This document shows, one piece after another, positions 12,014 to 24,657 of a stretch of 64,000 nt of DNA. Positions within the stretch are counted from its first letter, which is position 1. Each line of letters starts with the position of its first letter. Position numbers and translations under genes: made by a program. The notes beneath the pieces were generated by a model. That model saw nothing but the letters and a program-made list of their open reading frames with translations. It was not told the DNA's origin and searched no databases. Location of the stretch: the NCBI RefSeq assembly GCF_048128805.1, contig NC_136005.1, forward strand, positions 20,552,760-20,616,759. Reading direction: 5' to 3'. The DNA comes from Centroberyx gerrardi (Eukaryota; Chordata; Actinopteri; Beryciformes; Berycidae).

Positions 12014-13395
12014 TGACTGAATGACTCTGCCAACCTTAGCTCCTCAGGCAAGTCGTTCCAACGCCTGGCCTGACAGCAAAATAATACGTTATCATTATTC
12101 TCAATGTATTATCATTCAAATCACCACGTCTCCTCCTCCTACAAAAGGCATTCTGATGGTTATCACGTTCTATGTGTCCGTGAAATGTCCGTCAAAAGTG
12201 GCATTAAGTGTACCAATCTCTCAGTCTGCCAAGTCACATTGAGAACGAAAGTGACTGTCCCGACACTGTGAAGAGGGTGACACTCTTTCATTGCAGTAAC
12301 AAAGGATCAGAGAGGCTGCAGCTCAAAGCCAGCACAGCTACAAAGAGAAACACAGATTTGGCAGATAAATATAGAGAATGTACCTAGATGCAGACACAGA
12401 GAATGTACATGTGCACACATACACACATGAAATACATACAGGTACTGGAAAAACAAGCAAAAGTGTCCTCAAATAAACTAAGAGATCAATTGAAATCATC
12501 ATCATCATATGTGAAATCATCAAATGGTAAGGGCAGTCTGGTTGTACAATAATCATACATCTGGAAACAAGCCATGTACTTTCCTGCTGAATGATGGGCA
12601 AGGGCTTTTATTGTGAAAATAATAGAACAGCAATAAGACAGAAAAGAAAAATTGGCTCCCTTTAGAGCTTTTACATCTTTACCTGTTCAATCTCTAGGAT
12701 AGGGCTGGGGCTCAAACAAGTGTCCATAATTCTAGTATCAAGAAGGATTTAATCTTGCCACAACCAGCAGCGTGCTGAAATTAGTGGCCCTTTGTCTCTG
12801 GTGAGCACCAGCTAACAAGCTCAACCTGAGGCATGTGACCTCAGGCTGGAGATGTCTATGGTTCTCCCAGTCGGCACCAGACAGAGAAAATGAGCAGGAA
12901 TGTAGGAGCATGTAGCACCTGCAATGTCCCTAAGCCCCTTACCATATGATTTAATAACTTACATGACCTTGTTAGCCAAATGTAGTACGTTAACAGATTC
13001 AGCAGATTCTCCTCAATGTTAGATCAAGGTGTTTTTGTTCGTTTTCTTTCTCTTTTTTTTTACAGTAAACAAGTGGTATATTAAAGCAAAGTGGACTCAG
13101 TGAAAAAATAGCCACATTTAGAATAAATATTGATTATATTGTTAGTAATAGAGATATAAAAAATGTTAATGGCCAACATACAGTATATTTACTAATTCCA
13201 TTACACTTTCACTGCTTTAGGCTACAGGTTACCCATAACTGCAGGAATAAAAGTGTGTTTTGAAGAAATGCGCAAAGACACTATAACAGTAGTGTGCAAA
13301 TAAATGTATTCAAATAAAATGATTCAGTTGTTCAATTGTGTAAAGTGGATAGGAAGATGACAAAGTTCAGCAGTGGACTGCAGGTGAGAGGGAGG
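12014..13395. other. Intergenic stretch without recognised gene
   Basis: No supported exon on either strand. It contains only short low-complexity runs such as the CAT repeats near 12495-12507 and AT-rich sequence. The last 200 bp are probably the 3'UTR side of the minus-strand locus that follows. Confidence 0.4.
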
Positions 13396-15022
13396 TCAAG
13401 CAGGGCTTTGGCTCATCTCCTTCTGTTGGAGTGGCGTCTCTGCTGTTACAGCCATGTTGTCAGCAGATTTCTTGTTCTTCCTCTGGAATATGCGAGATAG
13501 CCAAGAAAAGAAGCCTTACTTCTTCTTCTTTGGTTTTGTCGGCAGGCTGTCTTTGGCACTGGAACTGTGAGGTCCTGTAGGTTTGACCAGTTGGACAGGT
13601 GAAAGTGTTTTTTCCAGGGTCAGACCGGACAGATCCTTGGTGTCCTTTACAGTTTCAACCACAAGGCTTGGTGGAGCTTTGACCTCAACCTGGACGTCTG
13701 GAGCCTGGGACTCCTGAAGCAGGTTGGTTGATCGTTCCTGAAGCAGGTGAATCAGGGTGTATTCAGCAAGAGAGATGGGGAGAACCTCCTCTGAGGTGGA
13801 GTTATTGTCACATCCAGCTGAGAGGACAGTGACTTTTGTTCCCTCACAACATTCAGGTTGATGCAGGACGGGGACAGAGCTTTCAGCAGCGGCCTCAATC
13901 TGTGAACAAGAGTCGACCGTTTCCCTCTTGATGATAAAAGGACATTGTTCTTCCTCCTTCTCCAAGTCCTGGAGGAACAGCATCAGTTTGGAATCAGCTT
14001 TGATGATTGGCTCCCATTCATCAAGATGATATTGTGTAGGGGCATGGTGTGCAGCGCAGGCAGCCATAAATTTAGAACTCACTGTTGAGGAAGCATAGAT
14101 GTGCTTTTCATCCTCTAAGCTGGTCCAGAGTCAGCCCATATTGTGGGGAGCAGTCAACTACAAATCTAGAGAGATGTGATGAAGCGGTAGTCATCGTCAA
14201 AACCAAAGGGGGAGTGCTGAAGCAGCCTCAACCTCTCAATGATTTTGAAGTCATCAGTTTGAGCCTCATGGGATGGAGCCTCAACAAGGCGGAGCAGGTT
14301 GGATTGAGCCTCAACATGCTGAGCTGGGTGGATGGATGCTCCAGCATTACCTAACACTGTGTCTTCGGTCATGAGAGGAGACTCTTTCTCTGTGGGAGGA
14401 AGGTCTCCTTTGTCCATATCCAAGAGAAGTTTGTATGCTGATGAAGCTGTGCTGACTATTGGTTCCCATATATTGAGGCTCTCAAATCCACAAGCAGGTT
14501 TGGAGCCGAGACCAACAGCAGACTGAGGTGAAAGGTCGCAGTCGAGCTCAGCAGGAACTCCAGAGAAACTAGAGGCTTCAGCATAAAGGTAATGCTCCTT
14601 CTTCAGGACTTTCGCAAACATGCAGTTGATGTTTTCATAGCGATCGTCATTCAGGGCATTGAGTCGAGCGACCATTTGCATGGATGCTGAAAGAAATGCA
14701 ATGGCAACATCTTAATAATCAAATAACCATGAGGCCACCTGATGGAGCTTCATTCAAGGTCAGCATGCTTCATCATAGCTTCATCTTATGCCTTTCATCA
14801 TAGTTTTGTTTCAACAACAAATCTAATTGTCAATTTACAATGTAAATCAAACTAAGGAAGAACTGGACGCTAATGCAAATCCTTCAAAAACAAGCAACTA
14901 GTCTTTCCTGACTGTCTGTCTCTTGTTTGTCTGTTCAGCAAAATCCTCTGTACTAATATTTTCCTGTTAAATAATACAATTATAAATACATGTGGCTTAC
15001 CAAGATGGAAATCACTCTCCAT
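13396..15022 (-). pseudogene. Unrecognised coding locus with internal module duplication and frame breaks
   Basis: I do not recognise the family. Exon 1 is visible at 15022-15001 (MESDFHLG, donor gtaagc) and joins in frame to an exon starting at 14686 after acceptor ctttcag. The reading then runs to TAG at 14168-14166. A second frame (14164 to about 14113) contains FVVDCSPQYGLTLDQLRG. A third frame is open from 14130 to a TAA at 13518-13516. Beyond that TAA the same frame continues for 39 codons (FFSWLSRIFQRKNKKS) to TGA at 13398-13396. Two blocks resemble each other: KKEHYLYAEASS...WEPIVS...KLLLDMDKG and DEKHIYASSTVSS...WEPIIK...LFLQDLEKE. No signal peptide or membrane span is visible. The Lys-rich PKKKK followed by an amphipathic WLSRIF stretch suggests an ancestral C-terminal tail. 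It may be a decaying gene, or an active one with unseen short introns or an early stop. Confidence 0.5.
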
Positions 15023-15640
15023 GTTTTCCTTTCTAAAAGGTAGATATTGTTGATGTTTCTCCAAATGAATGCAACGTGAGTTTTCTCTCTCAATGTGCAG
15101 GTGAACACCGATCAGAGATGAAACTGTGAGTCTGTTTGTGTTCAGGTCAGTCGGTCCTTTATGACACTGACATTCTAATTCTATGAACTGTGTTGCATTC
15201 TGTCCAGCTGCATTATGATTCATCAGATGAAGCTCAGGCCCCAGTAGACGATGACAGATGCGATTGATTGATGACAGAGATGTCCCACTTCGTACATGGT
15301 TTATAAACTACACATGATTAAAAAACACATAACTGAATATTTGGAATTTTTATTAAGATACCGTATTTTTTATGTGGAAAACATCTATTTAACTACTAAT
15401 TCCTATTGCACTTTCAACTGTTTTAAGCCACAAGTTAGTTCACTCTAATCTTACTAGTACCTACTACTATTACTACTATACATTACTATTACCTATTACT
15501 ACTACCTACTATCATATCTGAGGGGATACTTTAGGAAAATAAAAAGAAAAGTTATTCATCGTCAATTCAGCTTTTCAGGTGTAGAATTTCTTTTTTCCAG
15601 AACAACCTGTGCATCAACCCATGTAGTTAATAGAAACATG

Positions 15641-15932
15641 GGTAGCACTTTACAATGGCCTTTTTCCAGTGCATGAACCTTTAAGCACCGATAACATTTG
15701 TTTTGTCCCCCCTAATTATGTTATTGTACCCTGTAATTAATTTTTAATATGCAGTAATTACAAAAATAGTTATACCATAACTACCTTATAAATCTCTCAT
15801 AATTACAAAATTGTTACCCCTTAATTCCCAGACTTTTTGTTTTGTTACCCTGTAACTACAGCATTGTTATTTTACCCCATAATTACAAACTAGTTACACC
15901 GTAATTAGCGGGCTGTAAAATAAAGCATTACC
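15641..15932. mobile_element. MITE-like element with imperfect terminal inverted repeats
   Basis: The left end GGTAGCACTTTAC pairs imperfectly with the reverse complement of the right end (GGTAATGCTTTATTTTAC). The interior is a chain of degenerate TAATTAC / TTGTTACCCTGTAA modules. This architecture is common among short non-autonomous DNA elements of fish. No transposase sequence is present. Family is unassigned. Confidence 0.5.
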
Positions 15933-16555
15933 ACATTTTTAAAATTCAAAACCACAATGCTCTCACTACGTGACCCTCTACTCTGGCAACAGAATTGTAA
16001 AACTCACTAATGAATAGATCATTACTGATGTTATCTTGAGCCCACAGAACCATTTAAGAGGATGTAGTCATTTTTATTTGTTTTGAGTATTGTGCAATGA
16101 ACATCTTCTTCCTAAATGATGATATTGCATTTTGGAATCAAGCACTTCCTTTATTGACAGGAGATGATACAGTACATGAACTCATCATCCTCCCTTAAAA
16201 GAAAATGTCCCAATGGGTTTCTCAGGACAAACATTATCGAGTCGAGGAGCTTCATTGGTTGTCAATGAGGGATTTTTAGAACAAGCCAAGGCAGATGTGA
16301 GAAGCATAAATGACATTTGCTCCTGGGCTAAGAGTAAGGCTGATGAATGGTAGTGATACAAAAGGGCTTAAATAGAATTTTCTTCTTCGGATAAGATAAG
16401 CACAGTTGGGAAGGACTGAGGTGAGGGCGAAATACGTGACACATCTGGCCGACCCTGTCCCATCAAGTTCCGCTGTGAGTTGAGAGCCTCACAGTCTCTT
16501 TCTGTGAGCCATGTGGGGACATGCAGCTGGAAACAGCAGGTGTCCAGCTATGACA

Positions 16556-16556
<1 letters not shown>

Positions 16557-16597
<41 letters not shown>

Positions 16598-16602
16598 ACA
16601 CA
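16557..16602. repeat. (CA)n microsatellite
   Basis: A CA dinucleotide run of about 46 bp interrupted by one ATA. Confidence 0.95.
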
Positions 16603-17712
16603 GGAATGCTGTTCGAAGGCACAGAGGAACAGATTTGGGAAAACAGAGACGGGGTCAGCTTTAGGTCCTATGTGGCAGCAGGGGTCCTGTTCACATGCCA
16701 AGGGTGTCTATTGACGACCTGTCTGACAATGCCTCCCTCTGCTGCTTTACTCTACAGCTCAGTCAATCTAAACTAATACTTAATACTTTATGCTCTGGTT
16801 CTTTTCCCACACGGTAGAGGTCGAAAGGTAATCCCGCTCAATCCAACATGACGCTGCACAAAACACTGCTGGTTTTAAAAGTCTATGCCAAGTCATTGGA
16901 GTTCAATTGGTGAGCAAACAAGTGTCTTATTAAGCAGGTGGATCTATGACTAAAGGTCCTAATTCATAGCAATCTGAATGCCTTTGCTCTTCAACAAATA
17001 TTTCAGATCAAGAATATATTAAGTTGACTTCTTCCTTAAACCCAGCATTGTTTGGTCTCTAGCCCTGTAAACATGGACACAAACTTTACCTTGTAATGTC
17101 ATATTATGGTCTTACTTTAAACTGAATTTGAGTTCTTCTGATAATTTTAGCACTATTTCTTTTTAACATTCCATAATTGGCCTCTGGACAGAATATGCCA
17201 AACTTGGCTGATGTAGTTTTCTTTATTCTGGTCCCAGTCAAACAGGTTTGCAATTAATCTAAACTGCAAAACCTTGACTATTAACAAGAAATAAAAGTAG
17301 AAACCTTTTAATTCTGCTTCTCCCTTTTAAACTGTCCACATTAGCTTTCAGTGGAATTTGAAATACAAATTTGAAATTGTATTGATAACATTTAAGGTGT
17401 TTGCATGATATACATTGCATGATAAATTTCATGTAATGATTTCCCCCCCATTATAGCCTTTTTTGACTCTTCTACAGCCATATTGCAATGTGAAGCATCA
17501 TGTTGTGGTAAGCATGAGTGGATTACCTCTTACATATGGGTAATCTCTGGCTGTGTTTAATAATAGAAGAATCTATTGTGACATAAGGTGATGAGAACTG
17601 GAACATAAGTTGTGGACAGTAACATGAAGGAGAACAGTTTGTCCACAAGGCAAAGTCAGACATCTGTCATGCTGCTCCTTCTCAATACATCAATATAGCC
17701 ACACTATAGTGT

Positions 17713-17766
17713 TCTCTCGCTCTCTCTCTCTGTCTGTCTCTTGCTCTCTCTCTCTGTTTGTCTCTT

Positions 17767-17801
<35 letters not shown>

Positions 17802-17918
17802 GTCTCTTGCTCTCTCTCTCTCTCTCGCTCTCTCTCTCTCTCACACACACACACAAACACACACACACGCGCGCACACACACACACGCGCGCACACACAC
17901 ACACAGACACACACACTG
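17713..17918. repeat. Compound (CT)n-(CA)n microsatellite
   Basis: About 130 bp of CT/TGTCT-type repeats followed by CA repeats with two CGCGCG-containing interruptions. All strand frames here are repeat-derived. Confidence 0.95.
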
Positions 17919-18190
17919 ACAGTGCAATATTTCATAAAAACAGATAACAAAAGTGAAAAAATATGTTTATTATGTTTAATCCAAATTTGATCCCACTCCT
18001 CCCCTTACAGTTAGACCCCTTCTTTCAACACTGGTGCTGTTTGCAAAGCAGCTCACTGTTGGTGGTCCTGGTAGGGAGCCAAAGGCAATGTGTGTCATTG
18101 ATCGACCTCTGCATTCAGTCAAGTTGGTGCCTCCAACTACACGTTTATATTAAGTGTCCTGTGTAATGGAATTATAGCTACAAGGGCATG

Positions 18191-18191
<1 letters not shown>

Positions 18192-18257
<66 letters not shown>
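18192..18257. repeat. (CA)33 microsatellite
   Basis: An uninterrupted CA tract of about 66 bp. Confidence 0.97.
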
Positions 18258-18259
<2 letters not shown>

Positions 18260-18659
18260 ATTTATATTCAAAATTCGTTTAAGTTTACTCCTGCATTTCT
18301 AAGATGTGTAGGTTACAACGAAACGGCTGTAAAGTGGATTTACCTTTGCAAAAAAGTAATCCGATAATAAATGAAGGAAGGATACAAAATCACATAATAT
18401 CACAACGAAAATATAAGTCCTTATATCGTAGTGATACCATAGGAGTAAAAAAAAACCCATCAAATATGATAAGTATAAACACACTACTGAACACCAAAGA
18501 GCAACTTCCTATAGGAATATTATAGGAATATTATAGGAATATTATAGTAGGACTTGGATAAATAAACGTGTGGATGAATGATGTCCGAAGACAAAGATTC
18601 TTTCAAAAAGTTGAGAAAATGAATGAATCCCTCCCATTTGGTAATGTGCTCCATACTGC

Positions 18660-19003
18660 TGCTGTATACGTCTGTGCGCTCTGCTTTTTCCGGGGGGCGC
18701 GCACCTTGTTTGGCTCAGTCGACTCCCGGCTCTCCTCCGCGCGTAACGTAGAAGTCTTGCTTGGTCACCGGCTGACAGAGAGGCATATCCGTCAAACTTC
18801 ATATTGGCGAATATAAGCATCTTGTTTTATGGATTTTTGCCAGCGTGAGGAGTTGTATAACAAGGAAATCACCTCTTTCGAAAAAGGAGACAATTCATTT
18901 AATTTCTTGGAATTTGTTTTATTTTATTTTTTTTGCGTATTTTCCTTGAAACCTAATAATATTGCAAAACAGTATGATCATCTCTACAACTTGGTTGAAA
19001 TGG
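18660..19003 (+). promoter_or_regulatory. Probable 5'UTR/promoter region of the GHRH-receptor-type gene
   Basis: A locally GC- and CpG-rich patch (about 18690-18755, with GGGGGGCGCGC and CTCCGCGCG) stands out from AT-rich surroundings just before the first coding exon. A TATA-like AATATAA lies at 18808-18814. The transcription start cannot be fixed from sequence alone, and TATA-like matches are frequent in AT-rich DNA. Confidence 0.35.
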
Positions 19004-19167
19004 ATGGCCACGATATTTCACTTCTGGCTGTTGTTGCAGTTGGCGGTGTGGGAAACGGTGAGTGAACAGACAGGAACAATTGAACGTTGACTCCGTTCAC
19101 ATGAGATTTGTTAGGTGTAGACAAGAAAAACCTTTCTTGAGACTGTGGATAGATAGTTTAAAAGAAC

Positions 19168-19242
<75 letters not shown>

Positions 19243-20566
19243 CGCATTTGTGCCAAGTTATGAGGGTCTACTGTAGGCTATGTAAGATGGAAATGACTGA
19301 GGGTGGCCCAAGCTGGTGCTCCCTCCTAAAACCCCTATATTAGTAGATATTGCCCTGTGTGCTATTTGCAGAATGTGCAGATATTGCCCTAGGTGTCATC
19401 AGAGCTGAATCATGACTCATTTGGCATTGGTATTGAATGGTGTAAAATCTCAAGGGATCACGTGATTTTAATGCTGACTGGTCCATTTCCACCCCACTAT
19501 TGCCTATGCGTCCCCCGTGACTCCATTAGGACAACCTCACTGTGGACACTTGTCTCACTTGACTCTGCTGCCTAAAGAGAAAGCATTAATATTTTCTTTT
19601 TCTTTTTCTTTTTTTTGATCATGCACAGCAGCTAACCTATTTTATATCTGAAACTAAAATGACACAGAAAATTCAGGGTGAAGAAGACGCCTATTTTATT
19701 CCATTTTATACTTATTTGAACTTTATATCTTTATGGACTTCATTTCATCATGCCTTTAACAGTGGCTCCTACTCTTCCCAGGCAGCGGTGGAAATAGATC
19801 CACATGGGGTTCTTCAGTGTCTAAATCAAATACGGAAGCTTCACTTGGCTGAAGTACTAAGACCTTTGGCTTCTGTGAGCCATGGCCTGCCTCATGAAGC
19901 TGCTAATGATGTTGTGTTGTCCCTTCCTTTATTAGCTGCTTCCACCAGGGATTTCGCTCCATTTCTGACTGGCATTAGTTGTAGTGCGTCTCTGGTCCTT
20001 TTTTCGCGTTCTCCCTTCTCATTATAGATTGCTGATATATTGATGACAGCAGGATGGGCATCTATAATGCCACTTATTGACCTGCCGGATTCAAGTGAAT
20101 ATGGCAGCAGTGAATTATTATGCACGTTCACAGTTGCCTTTACTCACTTTCTTGCTCTTTCTCACTGTCACTGTTGCCTTTTTCTCCCTCTGACCCCCCC
20201 CCCCCCCACACACACACACACACACATTTTAATGCACATTTTAATGACATCAAAGTCCTGGTGATTAGCTATACTTTGTATCACTCTGAAATGATGAAAA
20301 ATGTATATGCAGTGAGCAAGGTGGGCTCGGGGCTATCAATGCCCTATGATAATGACCTGGTTAAGACAACGATTGAATTCAAATCAAATTGCGGCCACAT
20401 AAACTGTTGCCATTTACGAGTGAGAGCGAAGCACCTTGCGAGAAACGATAATTGAGGGTCAAGCAAATGTCATTACTCACACTCTGCCCTTTAGAGGGTT
20501 AAAATAATTAAAGTGTATGCTCAAATGTCACTCATCCACCTCCTATACATACATATGCACGCCCAT

Positions 20567-20599
<33 letters not shown>

Positions 20600-23500
20600 C
20601 ACACACACGCTCACACTTCTGGCAGAATTCTCTCCATTATTCTTGTTGGGTAAACATCCTGCATTATGAGGAGCTGCCAGGTTTTCCACTTATTCATATT
20701 TTTTCCACTAGATTTTCTGCACACCACCGATTTACGAAATTACGAATTTTTTTCTTTTTCACTGTGTTGCATTCATTGTTTATATCGGATCGGACACCAT
20801 GCCGCTGATACGGATAAAGGCTGTCTTGCTTGTATGAAGGAGGCTGTTTCACTGCTGTCTTGTATCACTGGCAGACTGAACTGACAGATTTGCCTGCTGC
20901 TCTGTCTCAACTACACAGAAACATCTGTTGGTTGGTATAAACCATCCAAATGATTTTGGGGGATGTGAGGACCACCCAGTTTAATTATATTGTGATGCTG
21001 AATAAATTGAATTGAACTGGATAAAATGAGCAGGATATCTGACAGAGAAACCTCCGTCATCTTTCCTCTCCCTTTCAGAGTCTCGTCTGAGCGTATGACC
21101 CTGTGCTGTAGAGAATGTAAAAGACCGGGAGGGTTATTTAGCGAGAAGCCAGGATTTATAAGGTGTATTTTCTGAGCGCGTCCTTTTGAGGCAGTGAGAT
21201 AAGACTGAGGAAGGGAGCGTAGGGAAACTGTGCACTTTATTTTATTAATTGATTTATTTGAACAAATCAAGCTTCTCCACACCTAGGAACTGGTTCATTG
21301 AAGGGGAAATGAAAAATGAAGGAAAAGCAAGATATTTGAATAGGCTGACACACATATACAGATACACATACAGTCACACACACACACACACACACACACA
21401 CACCAAGACAGACTTGACAGCTGCAGTGCAGCGCACGGTGAGCTGTTCTCTGTAATTGGCCGGGAGGTTGTTCTGTCCAATAGGAGCAAACCTCTCCTGT
21501 CTCATGTTAATCCTGGGCACAGCAGCACTGTGAGTGGAGTGGAGGGGGTCAAAGGTCACACTCACCTGCAGTGTCACCATCTGTGAGACAGGCAGGATGT
21601 CTTGCCATGATGTATTACACACTCACAACCAAACACATGCCCTAGCAATCAGTGAGACTCCTCCAAACCAATTACAGGGCTTATTTCTCATTTGAAGGCA
21701 TATAATAGGCTTGACACCCAGAATCAAATGCAATCAATTTTGTGACAGGATTGCACAAATCTAATGTAGTTGCAGCATGGAGATGCTGTTTAAATCTGTA
21801 TTTTTTGGCATATGTACATTTACATATTTCACTCAAAATTATTATTGGCCTAGGTCACTTTTTCCAGCGCCGATATCTGTCCTCCTCCTCCTCACATACT
21901 TCACGAGGCGTGAAAGGGAGTGAAAGGCGCAGGAGCCTTGACAGTATATGTCAGGAGTTTAAGAGAAAGTCATCGAGCTCCCAGGTCTCATCTGTCAAGG
22001 GGGCTGATTACTGCACAGAGGTTCCTCACTGGAGGAGAACTGCTGCCATCCTCAGGGTTTTCACATCAGGTTCCACACGACGACCTGGGAAGGGGGTGGA
22101 GGGGGCCTTACGTCTTTCTTTCTTGAACTGAGTAATTTAGAATGAGGTAAGGGTACAAGTGAGGTAAGGGATACTGTAACTTTGGCTGCTAGATACAATT
22201 TGCGTCCTCCTCACTGTACTGCTGCTAATTGACGTCCCCACTCTTTGTGCTCTCTCTCTGCTCCTCAGACAGAAGCCATTCACCCAGACTGTGCCCTGGT
22301 ACTGCAGCACATGAAGGCTCAAGAGGACTGCATCCAGATACAGGAGGACAACAACCACTCCAGCAGGACAGGTCTGTGTGGGCGTGTGTGACACATCCCT
22401 TAGGTGTTGTGTTGATTCATGCTTTACTTCATCTATTCACTTTATTTTGATTATTCCCTTTTATTCAATTAAAAGAAACTAGTTTGAACTCTCCCTCCTG
22501 TGATCCTTTTTGAATTACATGGGAAAGATTGTGTGTAACAATGTCTGAGTACATTTTTAGTGAGTAATTACTTTTACTCACTAGATTTTTTACACCAGTA
22601 ATTAATTTTCCCCTTAGGTAAAATTTCAGCAAAGTAACAGTACTTATACCTCAGTTTTGCTTTAAGATATGCTTACATTATATATGTGCATATATTATAG
22701 TATGCAAGATTACCCATTAGCTCCAATTCAGATACCTATTTAACATATAGATTAAGACACATTTGTGCAAAACCCTGAAATTAAACCTCGCTACCCTGGT
22801 TGAAGGAAGCAACCATAGTCGGCCTACTGGATGCCTTCCTGTAGCTGATGATCGTCACTCTCTAATCAAAAGCATAGTGAACACAATTGTGGAGCCAAAA
22901 TCATTGTCCCTCACTTGGCCAAGCAGCCAAAAACAATCAGCGGAACTAATCAGGTGTGTAGATGTCTGGATTAGAGGCACTTAGTCAACCTGGACTGCTC
23001 CCATTTCATCTCTTCTGCTTGGGAAGGCAGTGAGCCAGCTGAACCAGTGGAGATTCATTCATTATCACCCCCTCAATGCCCCAGATAAATCAGCCACTGG
23101 AACAGCCTGTCCTTCAGGAGGACCAAGCTGCATTTTCCATCTGAGACGCCGCTTTAAAGCAGGTAGATTACTAGAAATATGAAATCTCTTTGTTTTGAAG
23201 TGTTGTGAGTTATGAGACGGGGTCATTCCAGGCGGGTAGGCTCCACTCGCCTCGTTCTGTCTCTCTGTTCTGAGAAGGTTGTTATGAAAGGTAGAATGTC
23301 ATCTGCTCGCCAGTGGGACTGCCAATGCAGCTGGTGTCGCTCAGAATTAATTGCATCATTTGTCACCCTTTCCTGTGATCGTCCAAAGCAAAGACGTGAC
23401 AATTATCATTCGAAGCGGCAGGTATGAGCCTCCTCACGCACAGGCTAAAAGCTGACTGAGGTAGATGAGGCGTGGCTTCTCCACTCGGATTTTACAACAC

Positions 23501-23600
23501 TGGACCGTCCAGAGGGAGACAGAGTCCCAGCTGCTCCTGCGTCCCCCAACTGCCTTCACTCAGCCCGCCGAACACAGACGCAAACAGACAGACACGGACG

Positions 23601-23631
<31 letters not shown>

Positions 23632-24623
23632 GCATACGACATGATAGCTCATCCAAAGGAGGCTGCTCAACGCTTAGCTGCAGAAAGCTGCCAGGGGAAA
23701 AAAGGTTCTGGAGAACTGGAATAGACGAACAAAAATGTCAAACACATTCCCTGGTTGTAAACCTACTGCTAATGAGCTTAAACCTCATGAATATTCCAGC
23801 CTGTTTAACCAGAACTGTCCTGAGGAGAAGGCTGAGGGCAGTGGGGATGAAATTCCCCTCAGTTCACTGACCACAGAGCAGTGGGAAATAGAGCTGAGAG
23901 CAGAAGCAAGAATAGAGAACAGAGACTAGAGGATAGAGAATAGAGAATAGAAGTGGTTGTGAAAGACAAAGTTGTGGGTTTCAGTATGAGGTCAAAAGGG
24001 GTCTCAGATGAACATCATGTCATCATTTTAATCAGGTGACTAATTCATCATGATACATCAGGAGTGAAAGGGCTTATCAGATGTGACTAAAAAAGGGAGG
24101 AACAGATGGTTAAGATAGGGAGAGGTGGTAAAGGGCAATAAGGTTGATGAAATAGTCATTAGAGAGAATGATAGCATTTAGGAAATTCTAGGGCTTGATA
24201 GTGGCAGTGTTGAAATAAAGTGATGTCAGTGTTGCTATGTAGTATTGCATTGTACCTGGTAACTGTGGCTGCTGTGGGTGAAAAGGTGACAGGTAGACAC
24301 ACACTCACACACTTTGTCTTCCTCTCACTTTCCCACACCCCTTTCTCTCTCTCTCTCCGAGTAATTAACGCATGTCCAGCGGAGGGAAAGAGGGCAGATG
24401 TCTTGTCCGCACCAGATTAATTACCTTCACACCTCCAATACCACAGGAAACACGATCAGAGAGAGGAAATGAGGAAAAAGGAGCAAATAGAGAAAGAGAG
24501 TTAACAAAGTCTTGTCCATTCTCGAAGGATACTTGAAATTAGATTCACATTGAGCAATAGCCAGCCTCACGAATTTGTGTGTGCATGTGTGTGTGTGTGA
24601 GAGAGAGACAGAGAGAGGGAGGA

Positions 24624-24657
<34 letters not shown>

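Larger units (their letters stand above)
15023..18660. other. Intergenic stretch without recognised gene
   Basis: Holds one short inverted-terminal element (15641-15932), a TACT-rich tract near 15.46-15.52 kb and three microsatellites. The reading frames present are short or made of dinucleotide repeat and have no family-like content. Confidence 0.45.

Noticed and set aside
16480..16776. Thr/His-alternating frames at this and many other places (for example 36884-37202 and 53154-53407)
   Set aside because: Translations of (CA)n or (TG)n microsatellites.
18829..19065. A 78-codon frame ending in [20 protein letters not shown] over the first exon of the GHRH-receptor-type gene
   Set aside because: In that frame the gtgagt donor would leave phase 1, which does not join to the next exon. 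The overlapping frame from ATG 19004 gives a signal peptide and joins in phase 0.
23472..23929. Overlapping 132- and 64-codon frames in intron 2
   Set aside because: One contains a CA-repeat-derived Thr/His run and neither has family content or fitting splice sites.
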